Assembly: GCF_002014965.1 (NCBI RefSeq)
Contig: NZ_MUXT01000014.1
Span: 1 to 47,137, forward strand
DNA length: 47,137 nucleotides
Reading direction: 5' to 3'
DNA from: Moraxella canis
GTDB lineage: Bacteria > Pseudomonadota > Gammaproteobacteria > Pseudomonadales > Moraxellaceae
Positions 7,753 to 16,190 of the stretch are shown in pieces. The position numbers were made by a program, and so were the translations under genes. Every line of letters starts with the position of its first letter. Position 1 is the first letter of the stretch. Under the pieces are notes generated by a model. The model saw only the letters and a list, made by a program, of their open reading frames with translations. It did no database searches and was not told where the DNA came from.

Positions 7753-8676
7753 ATGAGTGTTGATAAATACAATGCAGAGACCAAAGATGTTGGGGGCATT
7801 CCTGTTGCTCGCTTATTGCCGCAGCCACAGCGCAAGACCATTGGCGCTTGGTGCTTTTTGGATCATGCAGGCTCTGATGAGCTTGAGTTTAGCGCAGAAG
7901 AAGACGGCTTGCAGGTTGGTTTACATCCACATATCAACTTGCAAACATTTACTTGGATGTTGGCGGGCGAGGTTTGGCATCAAGATAGCCTAGGTCATCG
8001 TCAGCTGATCCGCCCAAAACAAGTCAATCTCATGACCGCAGGCACAGGCAGCCATCGCGGGATCAGCCATACCGAGCAAACCCCAGAAGGCGTCAAAGAC
8101 CTGCACGCAGTTCAGCTTTGGATCGCCCTGCCGATGGATCAAGAGATTGAACCAAATTTTGAGCATTATCCAGACCTGCCAACTTGGTCAAAAGATGGTA
8201 TCGACTACATTTTGACCACCGGCAGCTACCACGGTCATACCGCGCCTACCACCCAATACAGCCCTTTGGTTGGCGTTGATATGCGTTTTAATCAGGCGAC
8301 CGAGTTTGATATTGAAGAACAAGAAGGTTTTGAGTATGGTTTCTTGATCATCAAAGGCGAGCTTACCATCAATGGTCAAGTGTACCAACAAGATGAGTTG
8401 GTCGTGCTGTCTGAGTGCGCGAGTGCGGATGGCTCTTTGTCCATGTCGGCTGCTGACGATACCCATGTGATGCTCGTTGGTGGTGAGCCGCTGCCACATC
8501 CGACGGTGATTTGGTGGAACTTTGTCAGCAAAGACATCGAAAGCTTACAAGAAGCTGTGGATGATTGGAATAATCATCACGAGCGCTTTGGTGATATTAA
8601 CTTAGAAGGCTCTAAGCTGCGTCGCTTGGTAGCGCCAGATGTTCCAGACACACTGAGTGTGCCAGATCATCGTTGA
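7753..8676 (+). CDS. Pirin family protein (long form with pirin C-terminal domain)
   Basis: A 307-residue pirin, distinct from the one at 5960. The N-terminal cupin has HPHINLQTFTWML and TAGTGSHRGISHTEQ, and the second cupin lies around residues 165-250 (pirin_C). The first position of the metal set (HPH) is kept, and SHRGISHTE keeps His and Glu. AAGGAG lies seven bases before ATG 7753. It ends at a strong bidirectional terminator shared with the convergent cold-shock gene. Probably a metal-dependent dioxygenase or redox-sensing protein; the substrate is not predictable. Confidence 0.85.
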   Translation: MSVDKYNAETKDVGGIPVARLLPQPQRKTIGAWCFLDHAGSDELEFSAEEDGLQVGLHPHINLQTFTWMLAGEVWHQDSLGHRQLIRPKQVNLMTAGTGSHRGISHTEQTPEGVKDLHAVQLWIALPMDQEIEPNFEHYPDLPTWSKDGIDYILTTGSYHGHTAPTTQYSPLVGVDMRFNQATEFDIEEQEGFEYGFLIIKGELTINGQVYQQDELVVLSECASADGSLSMSAADDTHVMLVGGEPLPHPTVIWWNFVSKDIESLQEAVDDWNNHHERFGDINLEGSKLRRLVAPDVPDTLSVPDHR

Positions 8677-8693
8677 TAAGATAGATGTTTAAT

Positions 8694-8726
8694 AAAAATG
8701 GCAATACGCCCTGTATTGCCATTTTT
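8694..8726. terminator. Bidirectional terminator between the pirin and cold-shock genes
   Basis: A perfect 14-bp stem, AAAAATGGCAATAC (8694-8707) with GTATTGCCATTTTT (8713-8726), and a 5-base loop. A T run is present on both strands, serving the two convergent genes. Confidence 0.9.
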
Positions 8727-8730
8727 GCAT

Positions 8731-8937
8731 TTATAACTTGACAACTTCTTCGGCTTGCAATCCTTTATCACCTGTTGTTACGACAAATTCTACCGCTTGA
8801 CCTTCTTTAAGTGAGCGATAGCCTTCCCCTTGAATCGCACGAAAATGCACAAAAACATCTTCGCCAGTCTCGCGTTGAATGAAACCAAACCCCTTGGCAT
8901 CATTAAACCACTTTACAACACCTTGCTCTTTAGACAT
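8731..8937 (-). CDS. CspA-type cold-shock protein
   Basis: A 68-residue single cold-shock domain with the RNA-binding motifs RNP1 (KGFGFI) and RNP2 (VFVHF), and [10 protein letters not shown] as in CspA. These small beta-barrel proteins bind single-stranded RNA and DNA and melt mRNA structure. ATG 8937 is preceded by AAGGAAAT; the open frame extends further upstream but without family similarity. The leader from the predicted promoter is about 105 bases, in keeping with cold-shock genes, whose long 5' UTRs control translation. Confidence 0.93.
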   Translation of the reverse strand: MSKEQGVVKWFNDAKGFGFIQRETGEDVFVHFRAIQGEGYRSLKEGQAVEFVVTTGDKGLQAEEVVKL

Positions 8938-9048
8938 AACAAATTTCCTTGAGTGCTCAATCGACAGACGAGCCATTAAGTACCAGTGGGTCTGATAATT
9001 TGAGCAATCATCAAACCTGCCAAAAATCACAAATGATTTTGAAATTTC

Positions 9049-9076
9049 ATCTTAACATTATTTGGGACAATAACAA
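9049..9076 (-). promoter_or_regulatory. Sigma70-type promoter for the cold-shock gene
   Basis: On the minus strand, TTGTTA (9076-9071), a 16-base spacer and TAAGAT (9054-9049). The transcript would start near 9042 and carry a leader of about 105 bases. Confidence 0.5.
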
Positions 9077-9098
9077 ATACTTAGCCCCTTAAAATCTT

Positions 9099-9117
9099 AT
9101 AAATGTTGAACATTTAT
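9099..9117. promoter_or_regulatory. 19-bp palindrome in the csp-aroQ intergenic region
   Basis: ATAAATGTTGAACATTTAT is self-complementary around a central G. It sits about 20 bases upstream of the predicted csp -35 box and about 50 bases before the aroQ -35 box, a position suited to an operator. No regulator is known from the sequence. Confidence 0.4.
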
Positions 9118-9165
9118 TTTTAAAATAGTGAAATATTGTGTCTCAAAATCTTATATTCAAACCAT

Positions 9166-9194
9166 TTGCCAAGATTTCTTAAATTGGTTACAAT
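9166..9194 (+). promoter_or_regulatory. Sigma70-type promoter for aroQ-rocD
   Basis: TTGCCA (9166-9171), a 17-base spacer and TACAAT (9189-9194). The expected start point near 9201 leaves a leader of about 20 bases before ATG 9222. Confidence 0.65.
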
Positions 9195-9221
9195 AATTTT
9201 TTGTCAAATATATTTAGCCTT

Positions 9222-9683
9222 ATGAGCATCCAAACTACCAAAAAAATCGCTTTGATTAATGGACCTAATTTACACCTGTTAGGCATTCGAGAACCTGATA
9301 TCTATGGCTCAGTCACTTTGACGGATATCATCAATGACTTGACATCCCAAGCTGCATCGCATGGTATTGAGCTGATCGCCTATCAATCGAATCATGAAGG
9401 CGCGATTGTCGATTTTATCGGTGAGCAGGGGCTATTATCATCCGATCCTGTTGATGGTGTTATCATCAATCCAGGGGCGTATACGCACACTTCTGTGGCG
9501 ATTCGTGATGCTCTATCAGCCATGGATAAGCCATTTATTGAAGTGCATTTATCAAACATTCATGCGCGCGAGCCGTTTCGTAGCCACTCTTATTTGTCCG
9601 ATAAAGCGGTTGGGGTGATCTGTGGCTTAGGTGATATGGGCTACAAGATGGCAATGGATTGGTTTATCAAGCATCTTAAATAG
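9222..9683 (+). CDS. aroQ: Type II 3-dehydroquinate dehydratase
   Basis: A 153-residue protein converting 3-dehydroquinate to 3-dehydroshikimate in the shikimate pathway. The family hallmarks are clear: [19 protein letters not shown] with the lid tyrosine, [30 protein letters not shown], and [18 protein letters not shown] with the catalytic His. ATG 9222 (MSIQTTKK) fits the family start; a TTG at 9201 would add seven residues and overlap the predicted transcription start. It lies 46 bases before rocD and is likely co-transcribed with it. Confidence 0.95.
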   Translation: MSIQTTKKIALINGPNLHLLGIREPDIYGSVTLTDIINDLTSQAASHGIELIAYQSNHEGAIVDFIGEQGLLSSDPVDGVIINPGAYTHTSVAIRDALSAMDKPFIEVHLSNIHAREPFRSHSYLSDKAVGVICGLGDMGYKMAMDWFIKHLK

Positions 9684-9729
9684 TCAATTTAGCAGGATTT
9701 ATTTTTAGGTCATATACAGAAGGACGATC

Positions 9730-10923
9730 ATGACAACGACAACACAAAAACTCATCGCTCAAAACGATCAATACGGCACCAAAAACTATCTGCCACTGCC
9801 AATCGTGGTCAGTCAGGCATCTGGGATTTGGGTGGAAGACCCTGAAGGGAATCGCTATATGGATATGCTAAGCGCTTATTCTGCGGTCAATCAAGGGCAT
9901 TGCCACCCACGCATTATCCAAACACTTAAGCATCAAGCTGACAAAGTGACCTTAACCAGCCGAGCTTTTCATAATGATCAGCTGGCACCATGGAGTGAGA
10001 AAATTTGTCAGCTTGCTGGTAAAGATCGGGTTTTGCCGATGAATACAGGCGCTGAAGCAGTTGAAACTGCCATCAAAACCGCTCGCCGGTGGGGATATGA
10101 CATCAAAGGGGTAGCTGATAATCAAGCCGAGATCATTGCCTGCGTGGGCAATTTTCATGGTCGCACCATGGGCGCGGTATCGCTGTCATCCGATCCTGAA
10201 TATAAGCGCGGCTTTGGTCCGATGTTAGGCGGTATTAAGTTGGTGCCTTATGGCGATATTGAGGCATTATCAGCTGCCATCACCCCAAATACCGTGGCAT
10301 TTATCATGGAGCCTATCCAAGGCGAGGCAGGGATTAATATTCCCAAAAAAGGCTTTATGAAACAAGCTTTTGAGCTTTGTAAGGCTAATCAAGTGCTATT
10401 CATTGCCGATGAGATTCAAGCAGGACTTGGTCGTACGGGCAAACTATTTGCGTGTGAGCATGAAGATGTCACACCAGACATGTATATTCTTGGTAAAGCT
10501 TTGGGCGGCGGCGTTTTTCCGATCTCATGCGTGTTGGCAAATGATGAAATCTTGGGCGTCTTTGAGCCAGGCTCGCACGGCTCAACCTTTGGCGGTAATC
10601 CGCTCGCCTGCGCTGTCTCCATCACCGCATTAGATGTCTTGATAGAAGAAGGCTTGATTGAAAATTCTGCCACATTGGGCGAATACTTTTTAGAAGAACT
10701 ACAAAAAATCAATCACAGCAGTATCAAACAGGTGCGTGGACGAGGATTATTTATTGGCATGGAGCTCAATGAACCTGCTCGCCCCTACTGCGAAAGACTC
10801 AAAGAGTTGGGGCTTTTATGCAAAGAGACGCATTACACCGTGATTCGGTTTGCACCACCACTGATCATTACCAAAGATGAAATTGACCTAGCTCTTCAAA
10901 AGATCCGTCAGGTGTTTGGGTAA
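9730..10923 (+). CDS. rocD: Ornithine-oxo-acid transaminase
   Basis: A 397-residue class III aminotransferase. [18 protein letters not shown] and [19 protein letters not shown] are typical of ornithine delta-aminotransferases (RocD) rather than ArgD. PLP-binding features include [34 protein letters not shown] (the Asp contacting the pyridine nitrogen) and ILGKALGGG with the Schiff-base Lys near residue 256. It makes glutamate semialdehyde (leading to proline and glutamate) from ornithine. AGAAGGACGATC before ATG 9730 gives the ribosome-binding site. Acetylornithine aminotransferase is the main alternative reading. Confidence 0.9.
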   Translation: MTTTTQKLIAQNDQYGTKNYLPLPIVVSQASGIWVEDPEGNRYMDMLSAYSAVNQGHCHPRIIQTLKHQADKVTLTSRAFHNDQLAPWSEKICQLAGKDRVLPMNTGAEAVETAIKTARRWGYDIKGVADNQAEIIACVGNFHGRTMGAVSLSSDPEYKRGFGPMLGGIKLVPYGDIEALSAAITPNTVAFIMEPIQGEAGINIPKKGFMKQAFELCKANQVLFIADEIQAGLGRTGKLFACEHEDVTPDMYILGKALGGGVFPISCVLANDEILGVFEPGSHGSTFGGNPLACAVSITALDVLIEEGLIENSATLGEYFLEELQKINHSSIKQVRGRGLFIGMELNEPARPYCERLKELGLLCKETHYTVIRFAPPLIITKDEIDLALQKIRQVFG

Positions 10924-10943
10924 GGTTTAATGCCGTCAAATAA

Positions 10944-10969
10944 ATAGCCTGATGCTAAGATCAGGCTAT
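10944..10969. terminator. Hairpin terminator between rocD and ttcA
   Basis: A perfect 10-bp stem, ATAGCCTGAT (10944-10953) with ATCAGGCTAT (10960-10969). On the minus strand it is followed by TTATTTG, so it mainly serves ttcA; it may also slow read-through from rocD. Confidence 0.65.
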
Positions 10970-10975
10970 GAATGA

Positions 10976-12103
10976 TTACACTAATGGGTTGATCACAGGG
11001 ATTTTATACGGCTTGTCTTTTTGCTCTGTTTTTTGGTCATTGTCAGAGGCGTCGTCTTCTTTATCAAATTTTGGATTAAAGTTTTGTACCAAAGGATTGA
11101 TTGGCAAGCCCATCTTATCAAGCTCATCAGTCACCCCTGATTGGATGTTGTCTCCCTCAAACAGGCGCTCATCATCATTACGATCTAGCGTCAAGCTCTC
11201 AAAGTCAAATAATTCACGATCAGCAAGCTGACTTGGAGCGACATTTTGAAGCGCCTTAAACATACTTGCCAAGCGCTTTGGATGAGCATTATCCCACTCA
11301 CGCAGCATCTCATTGATCATGGCGCGCTGAAGATTTTCTTGAGAGCCGCACAGATTACAAGGAATGATGGGGAATTTTTTATAATTGGCGTATTTGATGA
11401 TATCTTTTTCGGCGACATACGCCAGTGGGCGAATGAGTATGTTTTGCTTATCATCCGACAACAGCTTGGGTGGCATGGCTTTTAGGCTGCCTCCATGAAA
11501 CAAGTTCAAAAAGAAAGTTGCCAAAATGTCATCTCGGTGATGCCCAAGCGCTACTTTAGTGGCGCCAATTTGCTTAGCAAAACCATAAAGCGAGCCGCGG
11601 CGTAAGCGTGAGCAAGCCGAACAGTAAGTTTTTCCTTCGGGGACGACGGATTTTACGATACTGTAGGTATCTTTTTCTAAGATATAATAAGGAATCCCCT
11701 GCTCAGACAAATAACGCGGTAAGACTTCCTCAGGAAATCCAGGCTGTTTTTGATCAAGATTGACCGCCACCACCTCAAAATGAATCGGTGCGATGCGTTT
11801 TAAGAATAGCAAAATATCAAGCAAGGTAAAGCTGTCTTTACCGCCTGAAATACACACCATGACGACATCGCCATCTTCAATCATCTTAAAGTCACGAATC
11901 GCCCAAGAGACTTCTTTTCTTAGCTTCTTTTGTAATTTTTTAAATCGGCTAGATTTTATGCCATCATCAAATTCATGACGCTCATCATCTGACGGCGACT
12001 CATCATCATCTGCCATATCAACGGACTTGCCCATGAGCACATCGGCGATGTGCTGCTCATCGGTGGTTTGTGTTTGAGGATATTCAATGTGCGAATTTGT
12101 CAT
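10976..12103 (-). CDS. ttcA: tRNA 2-thiocytidine(32) synthetase TtcA
   Basis: A 375-residue PP-loop ATPase that thiolates C32 of certain tRNAs. The PP-loop [16 protein letters not shown], the first CxxC ([11 protein letters not shown]), [16 protein letters not shown] and the second CxxC ([14 protein letters not shown]) that hold a [4Fe-4S] cluster are all present. The protein is longer than the E. coli enzyme (about 311 residues): an acidic N-terminal stretch of about 50 residues and a charged C-terminal tail after residue 310 add the difference. It lies 14 bases downstream of rlmL on the same strand, so the two RNA-modification genes probably form an operon. Confidence 0.93.
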   Translation of the reverse strand: MTNSHIEYPQTQTTDEQHIADVLMGKSVDMADDDESPSDDERHEFDDGIKSSRFKKLQKKLRKEVSWAIRDFKMIEDGDVVMVCISGGKDSFTLLDILLFLKRIAPIHFEVVAVNLDQKQPGFPEEVLPRYLSEQGIPYYILEKDTYSIVKSVVPEGKTYCSACSRLRRGSLYGFAKQIGATKVALGHHRDDILATFFLNLFHGGSLKAMPPKLLSDDKQNILIRPLAYVAEKDIIKYANYKKFPIIPCNLCGSQENLQRAMINEMLREWDNAHPKRLASMFKALQNVAPSQLADRELFDFESLTLDRNDDERLFEGDNIQSGVTDELDKMGLPINPLVQNFNPKFDKEDDASDNDQKTEQKDKPYKIPVINPLV

Positions 12104-12117
12104 AATCTGCTCTGTTT

Positions 12118-14847
12118 TTAGCTTTTTTTCTTAATTTTATATCGTTTTTCGCCTTGCGGACTGGCTTCAGCAAGTTTATCAGTGAGGCGCTGAGCTAAAT
12201 TTTCATCTGCCAATTTTGGATTGACATAAACGCGCTTGATGCTTGGCTGATTTGTCGCTTGATTTGGCTTATGATCGCTGTCATTAAAGCGGCGAGAGTC
12301 AGGCGCCGATCGCTTCGCTCGATGATCAAAATTATTAAAACGATCCGCATGCGATTTTTTGCCATCTTTACCAGGCTTGTGATTGGGTTTTTTGTCAGTG
12401 GTTTGATTAAATTTTTTGGCAAAGCGCTTGGGCTGATCGAAGCTTTTGGGCGTTTTAGGCTGTGGTTTTTGATCCACGGCATCATCGAGGAACACTGCCT
12501 CAGATTTGACCGCATTTTTATGGCGGATCTCATAACTGCGATGGATGGGTTTTTTAAGATCAAAATCAAATCCAATGGTTTCATGAGTGATGTCTTTGAC
12601 ATCGTATCGCGCCATTAAGCTTTCATCAAATTCAAAACGCATATAATTATTACTAAAGTATAAAACGCCATCCGCGGTCAGTCGGTTCATCGCGCGATTG
12701 ATCAATGCGACATGATCTCTTTGGACATCAAAGGTACCTTTGAATTTTTTGGAATTTGAGAAAGTCGGTGGATCAATAAAGATCACGTCGTATTGCTCAG
12801 TATGTCCTTTAATCCATTCAAAAACATCGTGCGCAATGAATTGATACTTCTCACCATCTTCTGTCATGGCATCAAGCACAAGTCCATTTAGGGCAAAATT
12901 TTGTTTCCCCCAATCCAAATAATTGGCAGACAAATCAACACTGGTCACCGATTTTGCGCCTGACAATGCGGCATGAACCGAAGCCGTACAAGTGTATGAA
13001 AATAAATTTAAGACACGCTTGGCGCGGCTAGCGGCGCCGACTTTGGCACGCATATTACGGTGGTCAATAAACAGCCCTGTATCCAAGTACTCCGTAAAAT
13101 TAACATAAAAATAAGCATCAAGCTCACGCATCACCCACATCTTTCTGCGTTTGGCGGCGTTATCGTTTTTGGTATACTGCTCATTACCTGACTGCTTGGC
13201 GCGCGTCTTAATAAAAATGGATTCACGCGGCACACCAAACACTTCTCGAACGGCTTGCAAAACTAGATTAAAGCGAGCTTTGGCGACATCGGCAGGAATT
13301 TGTTTGGGTGGTGCATATTCTTGAACATGGATCTTATCGCCATAGACATCAATCGCGACATTGAAATTTGGCAAGTCAGCATCATAGACGCGCAGATTGG
13401 TCACGCCTACTTTGATGGCTTGTTTTTTAAGATTGGATAAATTCTTTTGTAGACGATTAATAAAATCTTGAGCCTCTGGATGGGTGATTTCTTGTTTTTG
13501 CCACTCAAAAATCAAGGCAGATGACTCAGACAAATTCAGCTCGCCATGACGAAAATACACCGTCAAAGCACCATTATGGCAACGCAAGGTTTGAGGCTCT
13601 ATGATCGGCAAAGTGTCCGCATGCTCAATATGACTTGCCAAGACTGCCATCGTCGCATCAATCGCCTGTCCTGTATTGGCAGCAACTGATCGCATGCCAG
13701 CTGCAACATGCAGCCCAAGTCCGTGATACAAAGGCTTAATAAAATCCGTATCCCCCAATCGCTCTCCATAAGGCGGATTGGTGATGATCAGCGGCTTTGA
13801 GCAAGTCAATGTAGATAAAAGCTTAGGTAGCTGATATAAAGCACGCTGAGCCAACGTGACTTGGTCGAGAATGGGGCTGAGTCCTGCTGCCATCAGATTC
13901 TTATGGCAAGCCTGCACCGCGTAGGCGTCAGCATCGCAGGCGATCACGGTCAAAGGCTTAGCCTGCATTTGAGCCAAGCGCGCATGGAATCTTTGTGTCG
14001 CATCTGACACCATCTCATCCCACATCTCATCATCGTGATGCTGCCAACAATAAAATCCAAATTCATCAGCCGACTTTTCTAGACCGACAGGATAATCAGC
14101 ACGCATCAATAAAGCTTCGGTGATAAAAGTGCCTGAGCCACACATCGGATCGATGATCGTATCATAAGTTCCTTCATGCCAACCACATTCGTACAGCAGT
14201 GCAGCCGCTAAGTTTTCTTTGAGCGGCGCTGCAGTATTGGCAACGCGGTAGCCTCGGCGATGCAAACTGGTGCCCGATAAATCCAAAAAAATCTCAGCAA
14301 ATTTGTGGTTAGCTGCCGCAAAAATCTGAAAATCAGGCTGCTTGGCATCGACATCAGGTCGCGCACCAAAGGCACGATTAAAGACGTCAGCAATGGCATC
14401 TTTGATACGCAAAGTGGCAAATTGCTGATTAACCGACAAGCGTTTATCGGTTGATAAGCGAATCGCAAAACGATGCTCAAGCCCAAATAAATCTGTCCAA
14501 TCAATACGACTGGCAAATTGGTACAATGCCTCAGGCACATCCTCATCCAATACCTCAACAGACTGGCTAGGTGCAGTTTGCGATAATTTTTGTTTAAAAT
14601 GGTATTCACCAAGCGGCAACAAAACACGGCTAGCCACTCGGCTATACAGACAAATATGGTATAGCTTTGCCAAATCCGTAATGACTGCCACACGCCCTGC
14701 TCGCAGCACATCGCTTGACAAGCCAAAACTGCCCAGCTCAATTTGTAAGGCAGCTTCAAGACCATCGGCACACGTCACAACGATGGTGAACTCATTTACG
14801 TCAAAGTTTTTGAGATCGGCAAAATAAGAGGGTTTGTGCTGAGTCAT
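12118..14847 (-). CDS. rlmL: Bifunctional 23S rRNA methyltransferase RlmKL (m2G2445 / m7G2069)
   Basis: A 909-residue two-domain rRNA methyltransferase. The N-terminal half has a THUMP region, then DPMCGSGTF and [10 protein letters not shown], the SAM and catalytic motifs of the RlmL (m2G2445) half. The C-terminal half has [17 protein letters not shown] and [10 protein letters not shown] of the RlmK (m7G2069) half. E. coli RlmKL has about 702 residues; the extra 200 here include a long basic, low-complexity tail after about residue 770, rich in K, P, R, N and D, ending in KRYKIKKKS. It is first in the operon with ttcA. A -10 box with extended TG lies 34 bases upstream. Confidence 0.93.
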   Translation of the reverse strand: MTQHKPSYFADLKNFDVNEFTIVVTCADGLEAALQIELGSFGLSSDVLRAGRVAVITDLAKLYHICLYSRVASRVLLPLGEYHFKQKLSQTAPSQSVEVLDEDVPEALYQFASRIDWTDLFGLEHRFAIRLSTDKRLSVNQQFATLRIKDAIADVFNRAFGARPDVDAKQPDFQIFAAANHKFAEIFLDLSGTSLHRRGYRVANTAAPLKENLAAALLYECGWHEGTYDTIIDPMCGSGTFITEALLMRADYPVGLEKSADEFGFYCWQHHDDEMWDEMVSDATQRFHARLAQMQAKPLTVIACDADAYAVQACHKNLMAAGLSPILDQVTLAQRALYQLPKLLSTLTCSKPLIITNPPYGERLGDTDFIKPLYHGLGLHVAAGMRSVAANTGQAIDATMAVLASHIEHADTLPIIEPQTLRCHNGALTVYFRHGELNLSESSALIFEWQKQEITHPEAQDFINRLQKNLSNLKKQAIKVGVTNLRVYDADLPNFNVAIDVYGDKIHVQEYAPPKQIPADVAKARFNLVLQAVREVFGVPRESIFIKTRAKQSGNEQYTKNDNAAKRRKMWVMRELDAYFYVNFTEYLDTGLFIDHRNMRAKVGAASRAKRVLNLFSYTCTASVHAALSGAKSVTSVDLSANYLDWGKQNFALNGLVLDAMTEDGEKYQFIAHDVFEWIKGHTEQYDVIFIDPPTFSNSKKFKGTFDVQRDHVALINRAMNRLTADGVLYFSNNYMRFEFDESLMARYDVKDITHETIGFDFDLKKPIHRSYEIRHKNAVKSEAVFLDDAVDQKPQPKTPKSFDQPKRFAKKFNQTTDKKPNHKPGKDGKKSHADRFNNFDHRAKRSAPDSRRFNDSDHKPNQATNQPSIKRVYVNPKLADENLAQRLTDKLAEASPQGEKRYKIKKKS

Positions 14848-14880
14848 AAGAGTCCAAATTTGGGTTTTAAAGAACAGAGT

Positions 14881-14889
14881 ATTATAGCA
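14881..14889 (-). promoter_or_regulatory. Extended -10 promoter for rlmL-ttcA
   Basis: On the minus strand, TGCTATAAT (14889-14881) forms an extended -10 box. The -35 region is poorly matched. It lies about 34 bases before the rlmL ATG at 14847. Confidence 0.5.
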
Positions 14890-14908
14890 TAAACCATGAT
14901 AAGAATTT

Positions 14909-14945
14909 AAAAAATATGAACCGCCCAGTGTGTCAGGTGGTTCAT
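14909..14945 (-). terminator. Rho-independent terminator after the mscS-type gene
   Basis: Stem ATGAACCGCC (14916-14925) with GGTGGTTCAT (14936-14945), ten pairs with one G-U. On the minus strand it is followed by ATTTTTTAAA. Confidence 0.75.
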
Positions 14946-14957
14946 GGTCCTCAATGC

Positions 14958-16118
14958 CTAACTTTTTTGTTCCTCATCATCAAATTTCAGACGCTGTACT
15001 TGATCGCCATCTTCGGTCATGATCAGCCTCATATATGGGAATGGTACTTCAATGCCTGCTTCATCAAGTGCTCGCTTGATTTTTTCATTAATATTTTCTT
15101 TAATAATCGGGATTCGAGCGACAGACAGCGGCGCCACCCAAAAACGCACTATCAAATGAATGCCCGACTCACCAATGTCTGATACGGTCGCAAGCGGCGC
15201 AGGATGTTTCAAGACTACTTCATCTTTTTGAAGGGTCTTGATGATCGCGCTTCTGGCTGCTGTGATATCCGCATGCAAGCCAATGCGGGTTTTGACATCA
15301 AAGCGGATCATTTTTTTGGACGTTAAATTCACCACCTCAGATGAGGCAACCGTCGAGTTTGGAATGATGATAATGATATTATCGCGGTCAAGGATTTGGG
15401 TGGCGCGTAAGGAGATTTTGACCACGCGTCCTTCTTTTTCACCCAAACGAATCCAATCGCCAACTTGAAACGACTGCTCAACCAAAATCACAATTCCAGC
15501 GATAAAGTTTGCAAGGGTGCTTTGAGATGCCCAACCAACAGCAAGACCAGCGATACCCAGACCTGCCACAATGGAAAATATATCGAAGCCAAATTTTGCC
15601 ATGACTGTGGCAAAAGCAAGCGCCAATATGATGACCAGCAATAAGTTTTTTAAGAGCTGCTCAATGGAGGCGTTTAAATCATAATGCTTTAACACACTGC
15701 TGACCATTTGACCGCTTAGCGCCCAAAGCACATAATAAAACCCCGCCCATGTCGCTGCTTTGGCTGTGGCTGTCACAGTATTGTCGGTAACGCCAATTTG
15801 CGACATCACGGCAAGCAAACTGGTCATAAACCACAAATACCGCAAAGTTGCGCGTGCGATGCGTGCATAGCGATAAGGCAGACCAAATAACTTGCGCACG
15901 GTTTTGACGGTATAAACCAAAAACCAATAGATAAACCCCACCAGCAAAAGCAAAATGATGATTTTGAGACTGGTGCTTAATATTGACAAGCCGATGTGCG
16001 CCAAAGTCAGCGTCTGATCATCCAATGACCCGCCGAACAGTTGGTAGATATTTTGATACAGCTCTTGTAGTGTTCTTTCAAAGAACTCAGCAATCTTAGG
16101 CTTTGTCATCGAATACAT
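14958..16118 (-). CDS. MscS-family small-conductance mechanosensitive channel
   Basis: A 386-residue inner-membrane protein. Several transmembrane segments occupy residues about 45-185, followed by the MscS pore helix, IVAGLGIAGLAVGWASQSTLANFIAGI, and the beta domain QSFQVGDWIRLGEKEGRVVKISLRAT. The cytoplasmic alpha/beta part ends near VPFPYM. Such channels release solutes on hypo-osmotic shock. It is longer than E. coli MscS (286), with an extra N-terminal helix region like YbdG- or YkuT-type members. Start codons at 16118 and 16109 are both possible. It follows ppsA on the same strand but behind a terminator. Confidence 0.9.
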   Translation of the reverse strand: MYSMTKPKIAEFFERTLQELYQNIYQLFGGSLDDQTLTLAHIGLSILSTSLKIIILLLLVGFIYWFLVYTVKTVRKLFGLPYRYARIARATLRYLWFMTSLLAVMSQIGVTDNTVTATAKAATWAGFYYVLWALSGQMVSSVLKHYDLNASIEQLLKNLLLVIILALAFATVMAKFGFDIFSIVAGLGIAGLAVGWASQSTLANFIAGIVILVEQSFQVGDWIRLGEKEGRVVKISLRATQILDRDNIIIIIPNSTVASSEVVNLTSKKMIRFDVKTRIGLHADITAARSAIIKTLQKDEVVLKHPAPLATVSDIGESGIHLIVRFWVAPLSVARIPIIKENINEKIKRALDEAGIEVPFPYMRLIMTEDGDQVQRLKFDDEEQKS

Positions 16119-16143
16119 GGGCTTAAAAAATTAAAAATAAGCA

Positions 16144-16177
16144 TAAAACCCCTAAGGCAGATACCTTAAGGGTTTTA
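16144..16177 (-). terminator. Rho-independent terminator after ppsA
   Basis: TAAAACCCCTAAGG (16144-16157) pairs with CCTTAAGGGTTTTA (16164-16177) with a single mismatch. The U-rich arm on the minus strand lies 14 bases after the ppsA stop. Confidence 0.8.
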
Positions 16178-16190
16178 TCATCAATCACAA

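Noticed and set aside
9730..10923. ArgD (acetylornithine aminotransferase)
   Set aside because: The N-terminal motifs [13 protein letters not shown] and [14 protein letters not shown] match ornithine transaminases; ArgD stays a less likely alternative.
12259..12618. 119-residue open frame antisense to the rlmL tail
   Set aside because: Arises from the low-complexity sequence of the RlmKL tail on the other strand.
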